DNA from: Closterium sp. NIES-65
Lineage: Eukaryota; Streptophyta; Zygnematophyceae; Desmidiales; Closteriaceae
DNA length: 64,000 bases
Direction of reading: 5' to 3'
Assembly (NCBI GenBank): GCA_948144175.1
Contig: CANXME010002461.1
Coordinates: 124,001-188,000 of the forward strand
Shown: in pieces, positions 11,101-21,639 of the stretch
Layout: each line of letters opens with the position of its first letter
Position numbering within the stretch: the first letter of the stretch is position 1
Program-made: the position numbers and the translations under genes
Notes under the pieces: model-generated
Database searches by the model: none
Seen by the model: the letters and a program-made list of their open reading frames with translations, nothing else
Told to the model about the DNA's origin: nothing

Positions 11101-14100
11101 GCCGCCCCAACTGCACCATGTGGTTGGGAATGGCCGACAGAAATGATAGAGTTTTCAAACGTCTTATGAATTGGTTCGGGAATGCACAGTGGAATGATGA
11201 GTCCCTCACACCTTTCCTTTGGACATGCAGAATGGGGGATGTGAAAGTATTTGTGATATTAGGTGCCTTTATGATGCTACAGAGAGGTTATTCCATACAG
11301 CACAACTGGTGCTCTGGCCTCTCTCTAGTACCATACTATGTACCATCACAACCAGTATCCAGCTCACCCTCACAACCATGTGCACCATGCACCATGCATG
11401 GTCTACAACGCACCTCAGGCTCTGACGTGCTGTGCTCAGCTGCCCACCCCTCCAATATCGACTCGCCAGCTGGATCGTCGGGATTGGCCACCTGTGAGGG
11501 CGAAAAAGGGGGAGACGAAGGGGGGGGGAGAGAGGGGAGAGGGAAGCAACGGGAGAGTGGGGAAAGGGAGTGGGAGTGGGAGTGGGGAGAGGGACGGAGA
11601 GTGTGGGGAGAGAGGAAGAAAGGAATGAAGAGGCAAAAAGGTGACTTAGCTAGCAAGAGCGGGCTGTAAAGAAAGTATTCCGACATCTCTCATATCTCTG
11701 GGATTCTCAAAAGTCTCTCTTGAACTTTCGAACTGGTTGGTACTCGCTCAGTCCACCACACGGCTCAATGCCATCAGCACACCCAGCCACTGACGTCAGC
11801 GTGCCTACCTGGCTGCTGACGTCACGGATGAGGTCATCAAGCTGTGGGGTGGCGGAGGCATGGAAACCTCCTCCCCCCACAGCCACGTCCACGTTTATGT
11901 ATGCCATGGCTGACGTCGCCAGCACTGGCGCGTTGTCCTCTACCCATTCGGTTGACCCAAGCTGTAGTGTGACATGAGCATGAGGAAGGGCAAGGGCATG
12001 GGGAAAGAAATGGCACTTGTATATTGAAGCACTCTCCCCCCCCCCCCCCACGGCCACGTCCACGTTGATGTATGTATGCTACTGCTGATGATGCCAGCAC
12101 CGGTGCATTGTCCTCCGCCCACTCCGTTGATCCTAGCTGCAGAGACACATGAGCACGGGGAAGGGCATGGGCATGGGAAAAGAAATGGCACTTGTATTGA
12201 AGCACTCTCTCCCCCCCACCCCACACACAGCGATGTCCACGTTGATGTATGCCATGGCTGCCGTTTTCCAGCACTGGCGCATTGTCTCTCTACCCACTCA
12301 CTCGGTTGACCCCAGCTGAATTGGGGGACAGACAGGGAAGAGGATGGGGACGGGAGAAGGAAAGAGTGAGAAAACTGTGAAGTTGAGGAGTGGGGGAGAA
12401 AAAAACACATACATTGTCAGTGCAACCACTATACACTGGCAACAAGTCCTCAGTGCCAACCCCATACTGTCACAGTGGCTAACCTTTACCGTCTCCCTTC
12501 TACTGTCATAGTGTCACCCCATACCGTCACCCCTACATTGTCACCTCACCCCTCTATAGTCACACTCACACATCCGTACTCCTCAGCATCCCAGCTGGCA
12601 AACACCAGCGAGCGGCGAGGCGACCAACCATGTGTCGCCATGTGGCCAAACGCACGCGCCACCTGGCGAGGGCGGGGAGCGGGAGATTGGGTGGAGAAGA
12701 AGGGGTGGGGGAAGAGAGTATTTATGTGAATGATACGATAAGAAATGCGTGTGATAAACGGTGCAACAAGATTGGTAAGTTGGGCCTTATGCAAAGACGA
12801 ACCGAGTCATCACTTCGGCACGCTCCATTGCTCCAACCTGATAAGGTGGAAGAGCAGACAAGGAAGGGAAGGCACTTTCATTCTTCAGGCACCCAAAAGA
12901 ATGAAAAGGACAAGCTAAGGAAGAGGATGCATGGATGGAGCGCAGTGCAATGGTTAGGAAATGGATGGACGCAATCGGGATAGGCAGTGGTACCTCGAGC
13001 AAGCAGGTGGTGCCGCTGTTGGGGTCTGCAGCGCCAAACACCCATGCATCCCGATGGTTGCCCAGAATGATGTACCTGCACACATGGTGGCGGTGTGGTG
13101 GCGGCAGCAGGGTCGGCGGGGGCGGGGGTGGTGGTGGTGGGGGGGGGGGGGGGGGGGGGGGGGGAAGGGGAGGTGTATTGACGTGATGTTATTGACTTTC
13201 ACATGAAACGAGGACAGAATGCATCACAATCTCAGAACTGACAAAAGCATAGCTGAAATACAGTAATGCGTGGCACTCGCGGCAATGGCACCAGGGACAG
13301 ACAGCCACGGTGGCTTCAATTCAGTGAAGGTGGCAGATCAGACACCCATCATTCCACAACCGCCGCTGCCCTCAGCAGCGCACCTGTCGGGCTGGTGGGA
13401 GCCTGGCAGCACGCCAATGACGTTGCGGATGGTGGTGACTGTGGCGTTCATATGTGGAATCAGCCAGTCCAGTATCCCAAACTCACTCCTGCCCGCTGCT
13501 CACCTGTCCGGCTGGTGGGAGCCTGGCAGCACGCCAATGACGTTGCGGATGGTGGTGACTGTGGCGTTCATCTGCGATCAAACCAACAGATGGTAGGAGA
13601 AGATCCCAAAACAATGGGCAGGGGATGCGGAGAGCGGGCAGGAAGAATCAAGCAGGTGTGAAGGATGAGAGTGGAGAGATGAGGGATGGATGAGATGGGG
13701 TGGGATGGATGGCTCCAAGTAAGGTGCATCACCCCCACACTCACTCACTCACTGTAACACATGGCGGCAGATACACGTATCATGTACGTGCAAGTGGTAC
13801 TGCATGCACGCATGGTTGCATGCACGCATGGTTGCATGCACGCATGGTCGCATGCACGCATGGTCGCATGCACGCATGGTCGCATGCACGCATGGTCGCA
13901 TGTACGCATGGCCGCACGCACGCAACCACGCTCGCAAAATTCACACGACCTCTTCCCCATGCACTCTCTCACCTGCACCTCCAGGTCAACTGCAGCAGGT
14001 CCGGGTCCAAACACGTACTGCACGCGCGGCCTGCCACTGCACCATGTGTGATAAGTCGAGTTTTGAGTCGACTCAAAGCTCGACTTATCACACACGGTCA

Positions 14101-16048
14101 ACAGCAGCAGGTCCGGGTCCAAACACGTACTGCACGCCTGGCCTGCTGCCACCGCACCACTCCTTCGGCACAGCCCTGCCCCCCATGTGCGCCATCACTG
14201 CCCCCCATGTGCGCCATCACTGCCCCCCATGTGCGCCATCACTGCCCCCCATGTGCGCCATCACTGCCCCGGCCACCGAATACCCCACCGCCCACCCGCC
14301 CCCCAAGCGCGCCCTCTCACCTGCACCTCCAGGTCAACCGCAGCGGGTCCCGGCCCAAACACATACTGCACGTCTGTCATGCCGCCCTGCCACTCCTCCG
14401 GCACCGAACTCCCTCCCATGTGCGCCATCACCGCCCCGGCCACCGAATACCCCACCGGCAGCACCGGGATGCGTGGCAGGCGCTTGGCTGTTTCCTTGTG
14501 GCTTAACCGTTCCCCTCCAGGGTGGGACGGCCAACCGGGGGTGGCAGGGTCGCCCTTGCCTGGGAAAACCACGGGCAGGAGAGGAGAGGGATGAGTCCGC
14601 ATGGTCTGCATGGTCCGCACGGTCCGCATGGTCCGCATGGTCCGCATGGTCCGCATGGTCCGCATGGTCTGCATGGTCCGCATAGTCGCATGGCGCATAG
14701 TGGTGCATGTATGAAGACCATTGCATCATCGCATCAGCATGGAGGTAGGTATTATTCTAGATGGTGCCTCTCTGGGCGCCAGTCACACATGGCCATTGCT
14801 CCTGGGCTTACACGCGCCGTGCACCGGTGCCTTACCTGTGTAGATGGTGCCTCGCTGAGCGCCAGTAGCAGGCAGCCATTGCTGCTGCGGGTACACATGC
14901 TCCGCATCTGTGCCCTCTGGTGCGTAATCCGCTGGGTCAGAGTACAGCAGCACTGCTGCCACGCCGAACCTCTCTGCATTCCGAACCTGACGAACAGGTT
15001 CGGTACAAAAGGATGGACGTTCGTTATTTGGGGGGAAAGCGCCGGAGGGAGGGCGGAAATTTGGGTTGGAAAGGGGACCGTTTTCACATGGAAGAGTCTG
15101 GCTTGCTGACAGAATACGAACTGTATGTGCTCACCTTATCCCCTCTAAAAGTCTTTCCATAACGAATCAGCGCCACTGCGCCTTTCACCTGCTCCTCCCC
15201 AATCGCCGCCACCAGCTCTTCAAAATCTTCCATGCGCCCATAATTCGCATATACCACCGCCGCTCCTTCTGCTTTTCCCGCTCCTTCCCCCTCCGCCTCC
15301 TCCTCTCCCGCCCCCTTTCCGCTCACCCTCCCGCTGGCCTTCCCGCCGACCCTCCCGCTACCGGAATACGCGTTAAAAGGATCAGTGGCGGCGCGCGAGG
15401 CGCTAAACGGGTCGCCGTGGACGGGTTCCTCGCGCAGCGAGAAGTTGCGCGCGACGGGGCGCACGAGGCGGAGCGACTGGCGCAGCGGGTAGGAGAGCAG
15501 CACGGGGTAGTCCGCGTAGTGCGCGCGCAGCCCGTACGACTGCCGTGTGATGCGGGGAAGTGTGTGTGGGGAGGGAGAGAGGGGGCATGGGGGAAAGGGA
15601 GGGGGGGGAAGAGATGGTTGGGAAGGTGAGATGGACGAAAAGAGTTGATGGGATGTGAAATCCTATGGTGATGCGGGCACGTGACACGATGAGACTGAAT
15701 GAAAATTTTACCCATAAAGTCTCGAATTCACACCTCGAATTTCTCCTTGACGTAACGAGCAGTTGCGAAGTTTTCGGGGGTGCCTGCGATGTGCGGCTTG
15801 GCGGTGAGCTCCCGAAGGTGCAACGCGAGGCTCTCATTGGACACGAGCGAAAAGAGCTTCGGCAGAAACCCGCAGCTCAACCCGCCCTCATCGCGACCGT
15901 CCACCGACGAACCGGCGTCGCGAGATTCGTAAGCGAGGCGCGAGAAGAAAAGAAAGGTGAATAACCCCAAGGTCAGCGCTAGCGGAACGTATGCGAAGGC
16001 TGTTCGCGGTCTGGCTGCGGTCTGCGGAAGCAACGATGAGCGATCCAT
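8153..16048 (-). CDS. Glutamate carboxypeptidase II-like metallopeptidase (AMP1/NAALADase family, M28)
   Basis: Thirteen exons, 782 residues (human GCPII 750, Arabidopsis AMP1 about 706): 15734-16048, 15135-15539, 14836-14986, 14321-14559, 13504-13571, 12994-13075, 12570-12662, 11809-11961, 11414-11491, 11023-11110, 10388-10689, 8549-8674 (or -8644) and 8153-8401. Every junction keeps phase. A signal anchor ([15 protein letters not shown]) sits near residue 25, so a type II membrane or ER protein is expected. All zinc ligands and the catalytic Glu are in place: GNHRDAW (His), GAADPNSG (Asp), SWDAEEYG (catalytic Glu and ligand Glu), YINVDVAV (Asp) and YPMYHSVYD (His). It should cleave C-terminal glutamate from peptides; AMP1 acts in plant hormone and meristem control, but the role here is unknown. 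Exon 2 carries a Gly/Ala/Glu-rich insert. The exon 12 start is the one uncertain boundary. Introns are full of decayed exon-edge copies. Confidence 0.93.
8659..9815. repeat. 22-bp minisatellite (about 36 copies) in GCPII intron 11, flanked by exon 12 edge copies
   Basis: From about 8816 to 9612 the unit CATGGGGCATCCCCTCCCCC plus TC is repeated about 36 times with near identity; two copies lack three bases. The same 22 bp occurs singly at 8678-8699, right at the exon 12 acceptor, and at 9736-9757. A longer flank (GTGCACCTGCACGCGCTGCT..., then CTGCAATGCGCTGTGGTGGT) is present three times, at about 8699-8750, 9611-9662 and 9758-9812. The array therefore seems to have grown out of the exon 12 boundary. 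Long overlapping open frames here are artefacts of the 22-bp period. Confidence 0.93.
10089..10372. repeat. 15-bp minisatellite and decayed exon 11 3'-edge copy
   Basis: About 13 copies of GCTGTGCACCCCACC lie at 10173-10363 in GCPII intron 11. Next to them (10089-10176), read on the minus strand, is a decayed copy of the end of exon 11: it still encodes [12 protein letters not shown], against the real [12 protein letters not shown], and then stops. Confidence 0.88.
10752..10824 (-). repeat. Decayed copy of GCPII exon 11 5' edge
   Basis: The sequence at 10752-10824 (CCATCCAAATGGTAGTTGTT then CACACACTGTGGTACACGG) repeats the start of exon 11 and its acceptor at about 10640-10695. It sits in intron 10 with several substitutions. 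Confidence 0.75.
12060..12325 (-). repeat. Two decayed copies of GCPII exon 8 5' edge
   Basis: The first part of exon 8 (acceptor, then codons for [25 protein letters not shown]) is present again at about 12060-12150 and 12230-12325. The nearer copy keeps acceptor CTGCAG and [16 protein letters not shown] but is shifted by an extra CATA. The farther one has an extra GAGT that creates a stop. Only the copy at 11809-11961 stays open to a donor. Each copy ends in a run of C on the plus strand. Confidence 0.9.
13100..13165. repeat. G-rich microsatellite in GCPII intron 5
   Basis: GGCGGGGGCGGGGGTGGTGG passing into a near-pure G run of over 20 bases at about 13138-13164. On the gene strand it is a C-rich tract upstream of the exon 6 acceptor. 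Confidence 0.9.
13384..13451 (-). repeat. Near-perfect duplicate of GCPII exon 5 without its acceptor
   Basis: This 68-bp segment matches exon 5 (13504-13571), differing at one or two positions and encoding the same peptide [20 protein letters not shown]. The real copy is preceded on the minus strand by GCAG. Here the equivalent bases read ACAT, so the acceptor AG is missing, though a donor-like GTGCGC follows. Including both copies would disturb the frame (68 is not a multiple of three). Confidence 0.9.
13798..13930. repeat. 16-bp minisatellite GCATGCACGCATGGTY
   Basis: About seven to eight copies with T/C changes at the last base, in GCPII intron 4. CATG/GCATGC palindromes recur in every unit. 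Confidence 0.9.
13970..14170 (-). repeat. Two extra copies of GCPII exon 4 3' edge around a 50-bp palindrome
   Basis: The last part of exon 4 with its donor (plus strand CTGCACCTCCAGGTCAAC, then GCAGCAGGTCCGGGTCCAAA) is repeated at about 13974-14045 and 14097-14165, before the real exon at 14321-14559. Between the copies, 14045-14094 is a 50-bp palindrome with 24 of 25 pairs matched and core TTTTGAGTCGACTCAAA. Confidence 0.92.
14176..14272. repeat. Short minisatellite CCCCCCATGTGCGCCATCAC
   Basis: Four to five tandem copies of a unit of about 22 bp in GCPII intron 4. The motif CCCATGTGCGCCATCACCGC also occurs inside exon 4 (around 14415), so the array looks derived from coding sequence. Confidence 0.88.
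14596..14695. repeat. 9-bp minisatellite CATGGTCCG
   Basis: About ten tandem copies with minor variants, in GCPII intron 3 just upstream (in the gene sense) of the exon 4 acceptor. Confidence 0.88.
14754..14815 (-). repeat. Decayed copy of GCPII exon 3 3' edge
   Basis: GATGGTGCCTCTCTGGGCGC followed by CAGTCACACATGGCCATTGC repeats the exon 3 end at about 14841-14895, with about 80% identity by eye, inside intron 3. Confidence 0.8.
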
Positions 16049-16720
16049 AACGGCGTGACTACGACGCACGCAGGAACGGCGACAAGCGCTCTGAAATGAG
16101 AACGGAAGCGTGCAAATGGAAGAGTTGGGAAGAGGTAAGGGGGAATACAAGGCAAAGGAGCTCCTAGAATCTTCCGCCTTCGCTATTTCTTGGATTTGGA
16201 GGGTGGGCCAGAGAAGTGAATCCAGCAGACGAAGAATTCGGTTTGGTTTGCTGCTGCGAATGATTGAAGCCAAACGAAGGGGCATGGTTGTGTTGGCGAT
16301 GTGACAGATGCTTTCGTGAGTACAATTTATGGCTGCGAAATCCATAGTAACCGTGCTATGTTGCCGCGCGAAAGGTGGATCTCCACGCATCTCGCAAAAT
16401 CGCTTTGGTGCATGCCATGCTGGAGGATGAATTGCGGCGCGCGCTCCACGTGGGCACGTGGGCTGCCACGTGGTCTCCCTTGTTGTGAAGGTGGTGAAGA
16501 ATGGTGAAGGACGAGAACCATGAAAAACACTGCGGTACAGCATATACAAACCATCCAGATCTCACTACCAAAATTGTATGTAGCTCCATACCGCGTATAT
16601 CCGTAAGTTCCGCCGAATTACACCCTTCCTGTGCTAAGGCATAATTCCAACAGCTAATTTGGTTCCTGATTTAGGAACCGACTCCGCAACAGCTTCTCAT
16701 TGTCCACGTGTCTCACCATC
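16049..16720. other. Divergent intergenic region between GCPII and USE1 genes
   Basis: About 670 bp between head-to-head start codons, presumably holding both promoters. A palindrome-like GGTTCCTGATTTAGGAACC lies at about 16661-16679. No gene is recognised. Confidence 0.6.
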
Positions 16721-19312
16721 ATGTCACTTGGCCTACAAACAGCCCCACTGCCGCCGTTCTTAAAATATGAGGGACAACCACAGCAAGTGCCAGACAGTCA
16801 AGGCACGGCGTTACCTGCGCTAGAGCAGCTTCCGCCTTTGCCGACTCCCTGTACGCGATTGGAAGTAGACCTTTATCGCCTGTTGCGATGCTGCGAGCGC
16901 ATCGCACGGAGCCAATCAGCAGCCGAGCTGCAACGAGATTTCAAGTTCCACAACGTGGGTGAGATTGCGAGCGAGCCGTTGATTCATTTCACAGCTCTTC
17001 CGTTCACCGATATGTGCTCGTCACAGCTCCTTCGGTCACGGTTTTGTTTTTTTTTAGGCGACTTAAAAATCTTTCGGTCTAGAGTGGTCGATCACACACA
17101 GATGCCTTTCAGAATGCAGGCTGATTGCCTCGATTGCGTCCGGCTTTGCCTCTCAACTGGTGACCTAGCCTCCCATCCTTCTCTTCAAACCTTCCCGATT
17201 CCGCTCGTCAATCCCTATGCCAATCCCTATGCCAATCTCAATGCCAATCCCAATGCCAATCCCTATGCCAATCCCGCTCTCCCGCAGTACGTCGCGTATC
17301 TCCGCGAGCTCTTTGCGCAAGTGCAGCAGGAGTCAAGAGCCGACTCAGCAGGCCGGTCTGCAAGGTACAGTGCAGCTATCAGCAAGGGCAATAGCATTCT
17401 GTTTGCCGTTTTCGGGTTAAGAGGCGGCTTTTGAGAAGTCTCAATTTCGGGTTAAGAGACGACGTTTGAAGTGCCTCAAAAGAGCAGACACAGCAGGCCA
17501 GTCGGCAAGGTACAGTGCAGGTGTCAGCAAGCGCAACAGCATCCTGTTTGCAAGTCCTTTTCGTCAATCAGCTTCATGCTGTTTTCCCCACTTGCAGCTT
17601 GACTGTTTACTGTAGAGACAATCTGTGTTAGGCTGTTCGGTGGTCCCTTCCTCCAGTCCTACCCTGCTCCAGTCCTACCCTGCTCCAGTCCTACCCTGCT
17701 CCAGTCCTACCCTGCTCCAGTCCTACCCTGCTCCAGTCCTACCCTGCTCCAGTCCTACCCTGCTCCAGTCCTACCCTGCTCCAGTCCTACCCTGCTCCAG
17801 TCCTACCCTGCTCCAGTCCTACCCTGCTCCAGTTCTACCCTGCTCCAGTTATACCCTGCTCCAGTCCTACCCTGCTCCAGTCCTACCCTGCTCCATTCCT
17901 ACCCTGCTCCAGTCCTACCCTGCTCCAGTCCTACCCTGCTCCAGTCCTACCCTGCTCCAGTCCTACCCTGCTCCAGTCCTACCCTGCTCCAGTCCTACCC
18001 TGCTCCAGTCCTAACCTGTTCCAGTCCCAGCTTACAAAACATTCCTTTCTATACAACGCACAATCATTTCCGGTTCCCTTGCCACTGCATTGCGTCCCTT
18101 TCTGCAGCCTCCCTGTTTCGGCAGCAGCGCAAGCCCAGGCGGCAAGGGCGGAGGCGTACCTTCAGCGAATCACTTTGTTGGCTGACTTGCTGGAAGAGCA
18201 CGTGCTGGTAACGAGTTATATGATGTGTATGTTTCATGTGAATCGGATGACTCGTGTGATTCTTATGTATCGTACAAATCGGGTCTTTTGCAGTGTTTCT
18301 TTTGGTGGCATATAATATAACCCTTCTTACTGGATGACCATGTGCTGGCAGCTGACTAAGCTTCACTGATTAGTCTTGCGATTCCGTTGTGTGTTGTCAC
18401 TTGCTTCCCGAATCACCAAACTGATGTCTTCCTGCACCTCATCTCACCAACCACAGCCTGACATGTGGCACATGCCGGACAGCCTGCCTCTTCAGGACGA
18501 ATGCCAGCTGGACGCCTTGGTACCTCAAGATCCCAACCTATCATCAACCTTCAGAGGAATCAAGCCTGCTCAATCCCATCAGCAGCAGCAGGGAGAAATC
18601 GAAGGAGGTGCCTTGCGGGGCTATGTGCCATATTCTGCAGCCTTTGCGGGTGGGCAAGGCAGGGAGGCGTTGGGCCTTCGATCACGCCGCCGCCAGTTGA
18701 GGGGTCGGCATGGGTAGGTGCTAGGTGGTGGCCATGATCCGTGATGCCATGCCATGCATGCATTCATGCCTTCATTTTTTTTGCTAAGGCGATCCTTCAC
18801 GCTGCAGCTCTTCTTCATGACCAGTGACCCGTGGCTAGGTGGTGGCCATGATCCGTGATGCCTGCCATGCATGCGTACATGCCTTCACTTTCTTTTTACT
18901 TCATGTAGGTTGTTGGTGCTTCAAAACCCATCGAATTGTTTTTCGGTGCCTTGTGCTGGTTGGTTGTATTTTGAGACGTCTCACAACTTCATCTATTCCT
19001 TTTGTGATGGCTTTCCACTGAACTCCGTAGCACTTTCCCATGCATGCATTGTTTGGTCTGTTGGGCAGGCCGACTTCCAGAGATCACCGACCAGGTTCTT
19101 CTCTCCCTGGGTCATCCCTGGACGATGCATCAAGAGCAATCATTACAACCCATAAGTAATGCTTTGTAATGTTCTTGCAGCATCACTTGCTTCTTCTCAG
19201 CTGATCTCCTTCAAACTTGCTTGCATATTCTCTCCGCAATTTCTACCCTGACCCTCCCCCTGCTTGCACTCCTATCTCGCTCGCTCTTCTCCACCTCGCC
19301 TCCCCCCTTTTC

Positions 19313-19348
<36 letters not shown>

Positions 19349-19910
19349 ACCTCACTCCCCCCCCTCAACCCCTCCTCCGTTTCTCCTTTTCTTTCAACCT
19401 TCCTCACTTTCCTCTCGTTCTCCTCATGTTTGCTTCCTTTACCCACTCGTTGCTCCTTTCTGCCGACTCTCTTACCTTCCCTCGTCCCTCCAGGAACCTT
19501 CAGGAGGAGCTGTCGGATCAGATGCTGACGCTGGCAGGGCAGATGAAGGCCAACTCGCTCGCCATGGAGGAGAAAGTCAAAAGCTCCAATAAGGTGACAC
19601 GCTGCTGCCATCTCATGGAGTAGTTCTGTTGTCTATGGTTGAGTTGAATGATTACAATGTACTTCAATTTGTTTTGTGCTGCTAATTATAGGGGTATTTA
19701 TTTTGCTTTTACTGTTTTCATCGTCTTGTGCAGGTTCTTGATGCAACCGAGGAGTCAATGGAGAGAAACGTGGCCAGCCTGAGTCGGGCCAATCAGAGGG
19801 CTTCACGGTTGGCCCGGCAGGGATTTTGCACTGGCTTATCGACGTGGCTGGCCATGATCTTTCTTCTTGCCATGTTCGTTGGAATGATTATGTTCATCAG
19901 AATGACTTGA
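16721..19910 (+). CDS. USE1: USE1-like SNARE (ER-Golgi retrograde transport)
   Basis: Six exons: 16721-16954, 17288-17364, 18108-18207, 18457-18713, 19494-19593 and 19734-19910, 314 residues, all in phase with good splice sites. Exons 1-2 join as FKFHN|YVAYLRELFAQ, matching the plant USE1 'HYVATLREQL' block, after TRLEVDLYRLLRCCERIA. Exons 5-6 encode the SNARE helix (LQEELSDQMLTLAGQMKANS...VLDATEESMERNVASLSR) and a C-terminal membrane anchor (STWLAMIFLLAMFVGMIMFI) followed by RMT, as in plant USE1. It should be a tail-anchored Qc-type SNARE in the ER SNARE complex receiving COPI vesicles. About 45 residues precede the usual plant start. The middle exon 4 is divergent and its 3' boundary is less sure. 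Confidence 0.87.
17408..17550 (+). repeat. Exon 2 3'-edge copy and palindrome in USE1 intron 2
   Basis: The exon 2 end with its donor (GACTCAGCAGGCCGGTCTGC then AAG|GTACAGTGCAG) is repeated at about 17482-17550. Just before it, TTCGGGTTAAGAGGCGGC and TTCGGGTTAAGAGACGAC flank an imperfect palindrome, TTGAGAAGTCTCAA, at 17431-17444. Confidence 0.85.
17650..18020. repeat. 16-bp minisatellite CCAGTCCTACCCTGCT
   Basis: About 22 copies with a few point variants in USE1 intron 2. The unit is pyrimidine-rich with a CAG, so each copy resembles a 3' splice site. Confidence 0.93.
18715..18900 (+). repeat. Duplicated segment after USE1 exon 4
   Basis: CTAGGTGGTGGCCATGATCC, then GTGATGCC and CATGCATG...ATGCCTTCA, occurs at about 18720-18775 and again at about 18833-18893. 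This is a tandem duplication inside intron 4, starting right at the exon 4 donor. Confidence 0.85.
19311..19352. repeat. Poly-C tract in USE1 intron 4
   Basis: A run of about 30 C with an A near its end, inside a pyrimidine-rich intron upstream of the exon 5 acceptor. Confidence 0.9.
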
Positions 19911-19988
19911 TAGGTACATATGTATGGGACACTAGCTTTAATAAAGTTAACTGTATGAATTTATCGGTTGCTCATCCAGCAGCTCTAA

Positions 19989-20138
19989 GGGCATGTTCCT
20001 ACGCTCTTATCAGGCAAACCTCTTGTCAGCCTTGCCTGGTAAAAGTAGCGAGGGTTGTTAGGTTAATGAAATTTTCAGTGTGTTTTGACGTGAGCTTGAT
20101 AAGAGGTTGGCCTGATAAGGGGCCGTAGGAACATGCCC
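19989..20138. mobile_element. MITE, Tourist/PIF-Harbinger type, 150 bp
   Basis: Terminal inverted repeats begin GGGCATGTTCCTACG and continue, with one short gap, through CTTATCAGGC; the right end is the reverse complement. It is flanked by TAA on both sides (19986-19988 and 20139-20141). The 3-bp TAA target duplication and G-rich termini are typical of PIF/Harbinger MITEs. It has no coding capacity. It inserted about 80 bp after the USE1 stop, and a Harbinger transposase is encoded 20 kb away. Confidence 0.88.
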
Positions 20139-20261
20139 TAAGATCTGAACTGCATAACGAGTACGTAACGAGTTCATCTCTCGACAGCTTCCAGATACTT
20201 TATAGATGGTACACTCTGGTGCTTTCACCGTGAAAGCGATCAGCTATTATTTATTGATCAG

Positions 20262-20603
20262 TGTAAGGAAAATTCCTTTTCCTTACTTCGCATCCCTGCT
20301 CAACGCGTACACCACTGTAGCACCACAGTCAGCACCGTTACCACTCGCAACCCTCGCATCGACAATCCGCCCGCCACCTTCGCACATCGCACCCCGACCT
20401 CACGGCTCGGCGGGTAACCCGCGCTCCGGGCCTCCGCTTCGACACTTTTTCCCAACCTCAGTCCCAGGCCGTCGCGCGGCAACCACAGTCCATTACCGTT
20501 ACCACTGTAGTTTCGCTATATATTCTTTGCTCATGCCTTCGCTCATTGTACTCTTGCTTCGATAGTGCAATTCTCGTTCTTTCACTCAATTGCACTCGTA
20601 ACA
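20262..20603 (+). repeat. 5' LTR of the gypsy element
   Basis: It starts TGTAAGGAAAATTCC and ends at ...GTAACA just before the primer-binding-like site, or alternatively at TTCACTCA (20588), where the 3' copy stops. It matches the 3' LTR almost throughout, with a difference around 20400-20416. Confidence 0.85.
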
Positions 20604-20785
20604 CTTGGTATTCAGAGCCTACGATCTCCTCTCGGACCGCACCCACACCTTCGCTTCCCCACTATCTCAGTTTTTTGGGGGGGTAGACGTTTGTCAGCGA
20701 CACAGCACCGCCGCTCGTAGTGCTCTCTCGTAAGCACGCACGGCCACGACCGAGGCTCTCGCTGAGCTCGCCCGACACCCCCGCC

Positions 20786-21401
20786 ATGGCCGAATTCACA
20801 CTCGCCACATTGACGCAGGAGCAGCTCGACCGTCTGGTGCGCCAACTCGAAGATTCGGCGCTCGAAATTGCGACGCTCACGGCGGAACGTAACTCTGCGC
20901 GTCAGCAATCAACGACGAACACTCCAGCGCCACCACACGCATCGACAAATGCATCTGCACAATCAGACGAGCCGATCGTCATCTCGTCCGGCACACCAAC
21001 ACAAAACAACAGCGTGGGACAGCGCTCAGGCGCAGCCAGCGATGGCGCCGCCCAGCCGAAGCCTTGCATGGGAGGAAACAGGGTCGCACCAAGCCCGCGG
21101 GAGCCTCGCGAAGCCCGTCGGCACGTGGAGTTCGCGGCGACAAGTGGCGAACAGGCCATTATGGCACCAATGCCACTCAAGCCGCAACGCCCGCCGTGCT
21201 TCGACCCGAGCCAGCGTGGAGGTCCGACGGTTCAATCGTGGGTCTTCACGATGAACGTCTTCTTCGACGCGAATTACGTCGAGTCGGACGCAGCGAACAT
21301 CTCGCACGAAATCATGCTACGCGGGCTCTCGAACTTCAACGAGATTCTCGCACTCGCCGAGAAAATCAACATTTTACGCCGTCCGAGACCGGGGTCCTAC
21401 T
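20786..21401 (+). pseudogene. Gypsy gag, N-terminal part (interrupted)
   Basis: An ATG-started frame of about 205 codons, beginning MAEFTLATLTQEQLDRLV, Gln/Ala/Pro-rich, with a capsid-like segment (FDPSQRGGPTVQSWVFTMNV). It is cut at the copia-1 insertion. Taking out copia-1 plus one copy of its CTACT duplication lets this frame run on into the CCHC segment at 28770. Confidence 0.85.
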
Positions 21402-21639
21402 TGTCAAATTATAATGTTGTCTAGGCTTTAGTGGGGTAGCCCATATGGGGTACACATTTCTAGGGTTGCATATTTGTATCACTTTCATTCCATAGTCATT
21501 CTCATTCTCGTTCTAATTTCCTCATGGTATCGAGCAGGTTCCCCCGTGGGAACGGTGCCTAGGGCCCACCACATCGAGTTTTTTTTTCCTGCCCGAAGCG
21601 CGCTCAGCCTGAGTCGCGCTCCGGGCTCTCACTTCGTCG

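Noticed and set aside
17625..18014. 129-codon open frame of SPTLLQSYPAPVLPC repeats
   Set aside because: A 16-bp minisatellite in a USE1 intron. Its 16-residue periodic frame is a by-product of the repeat.
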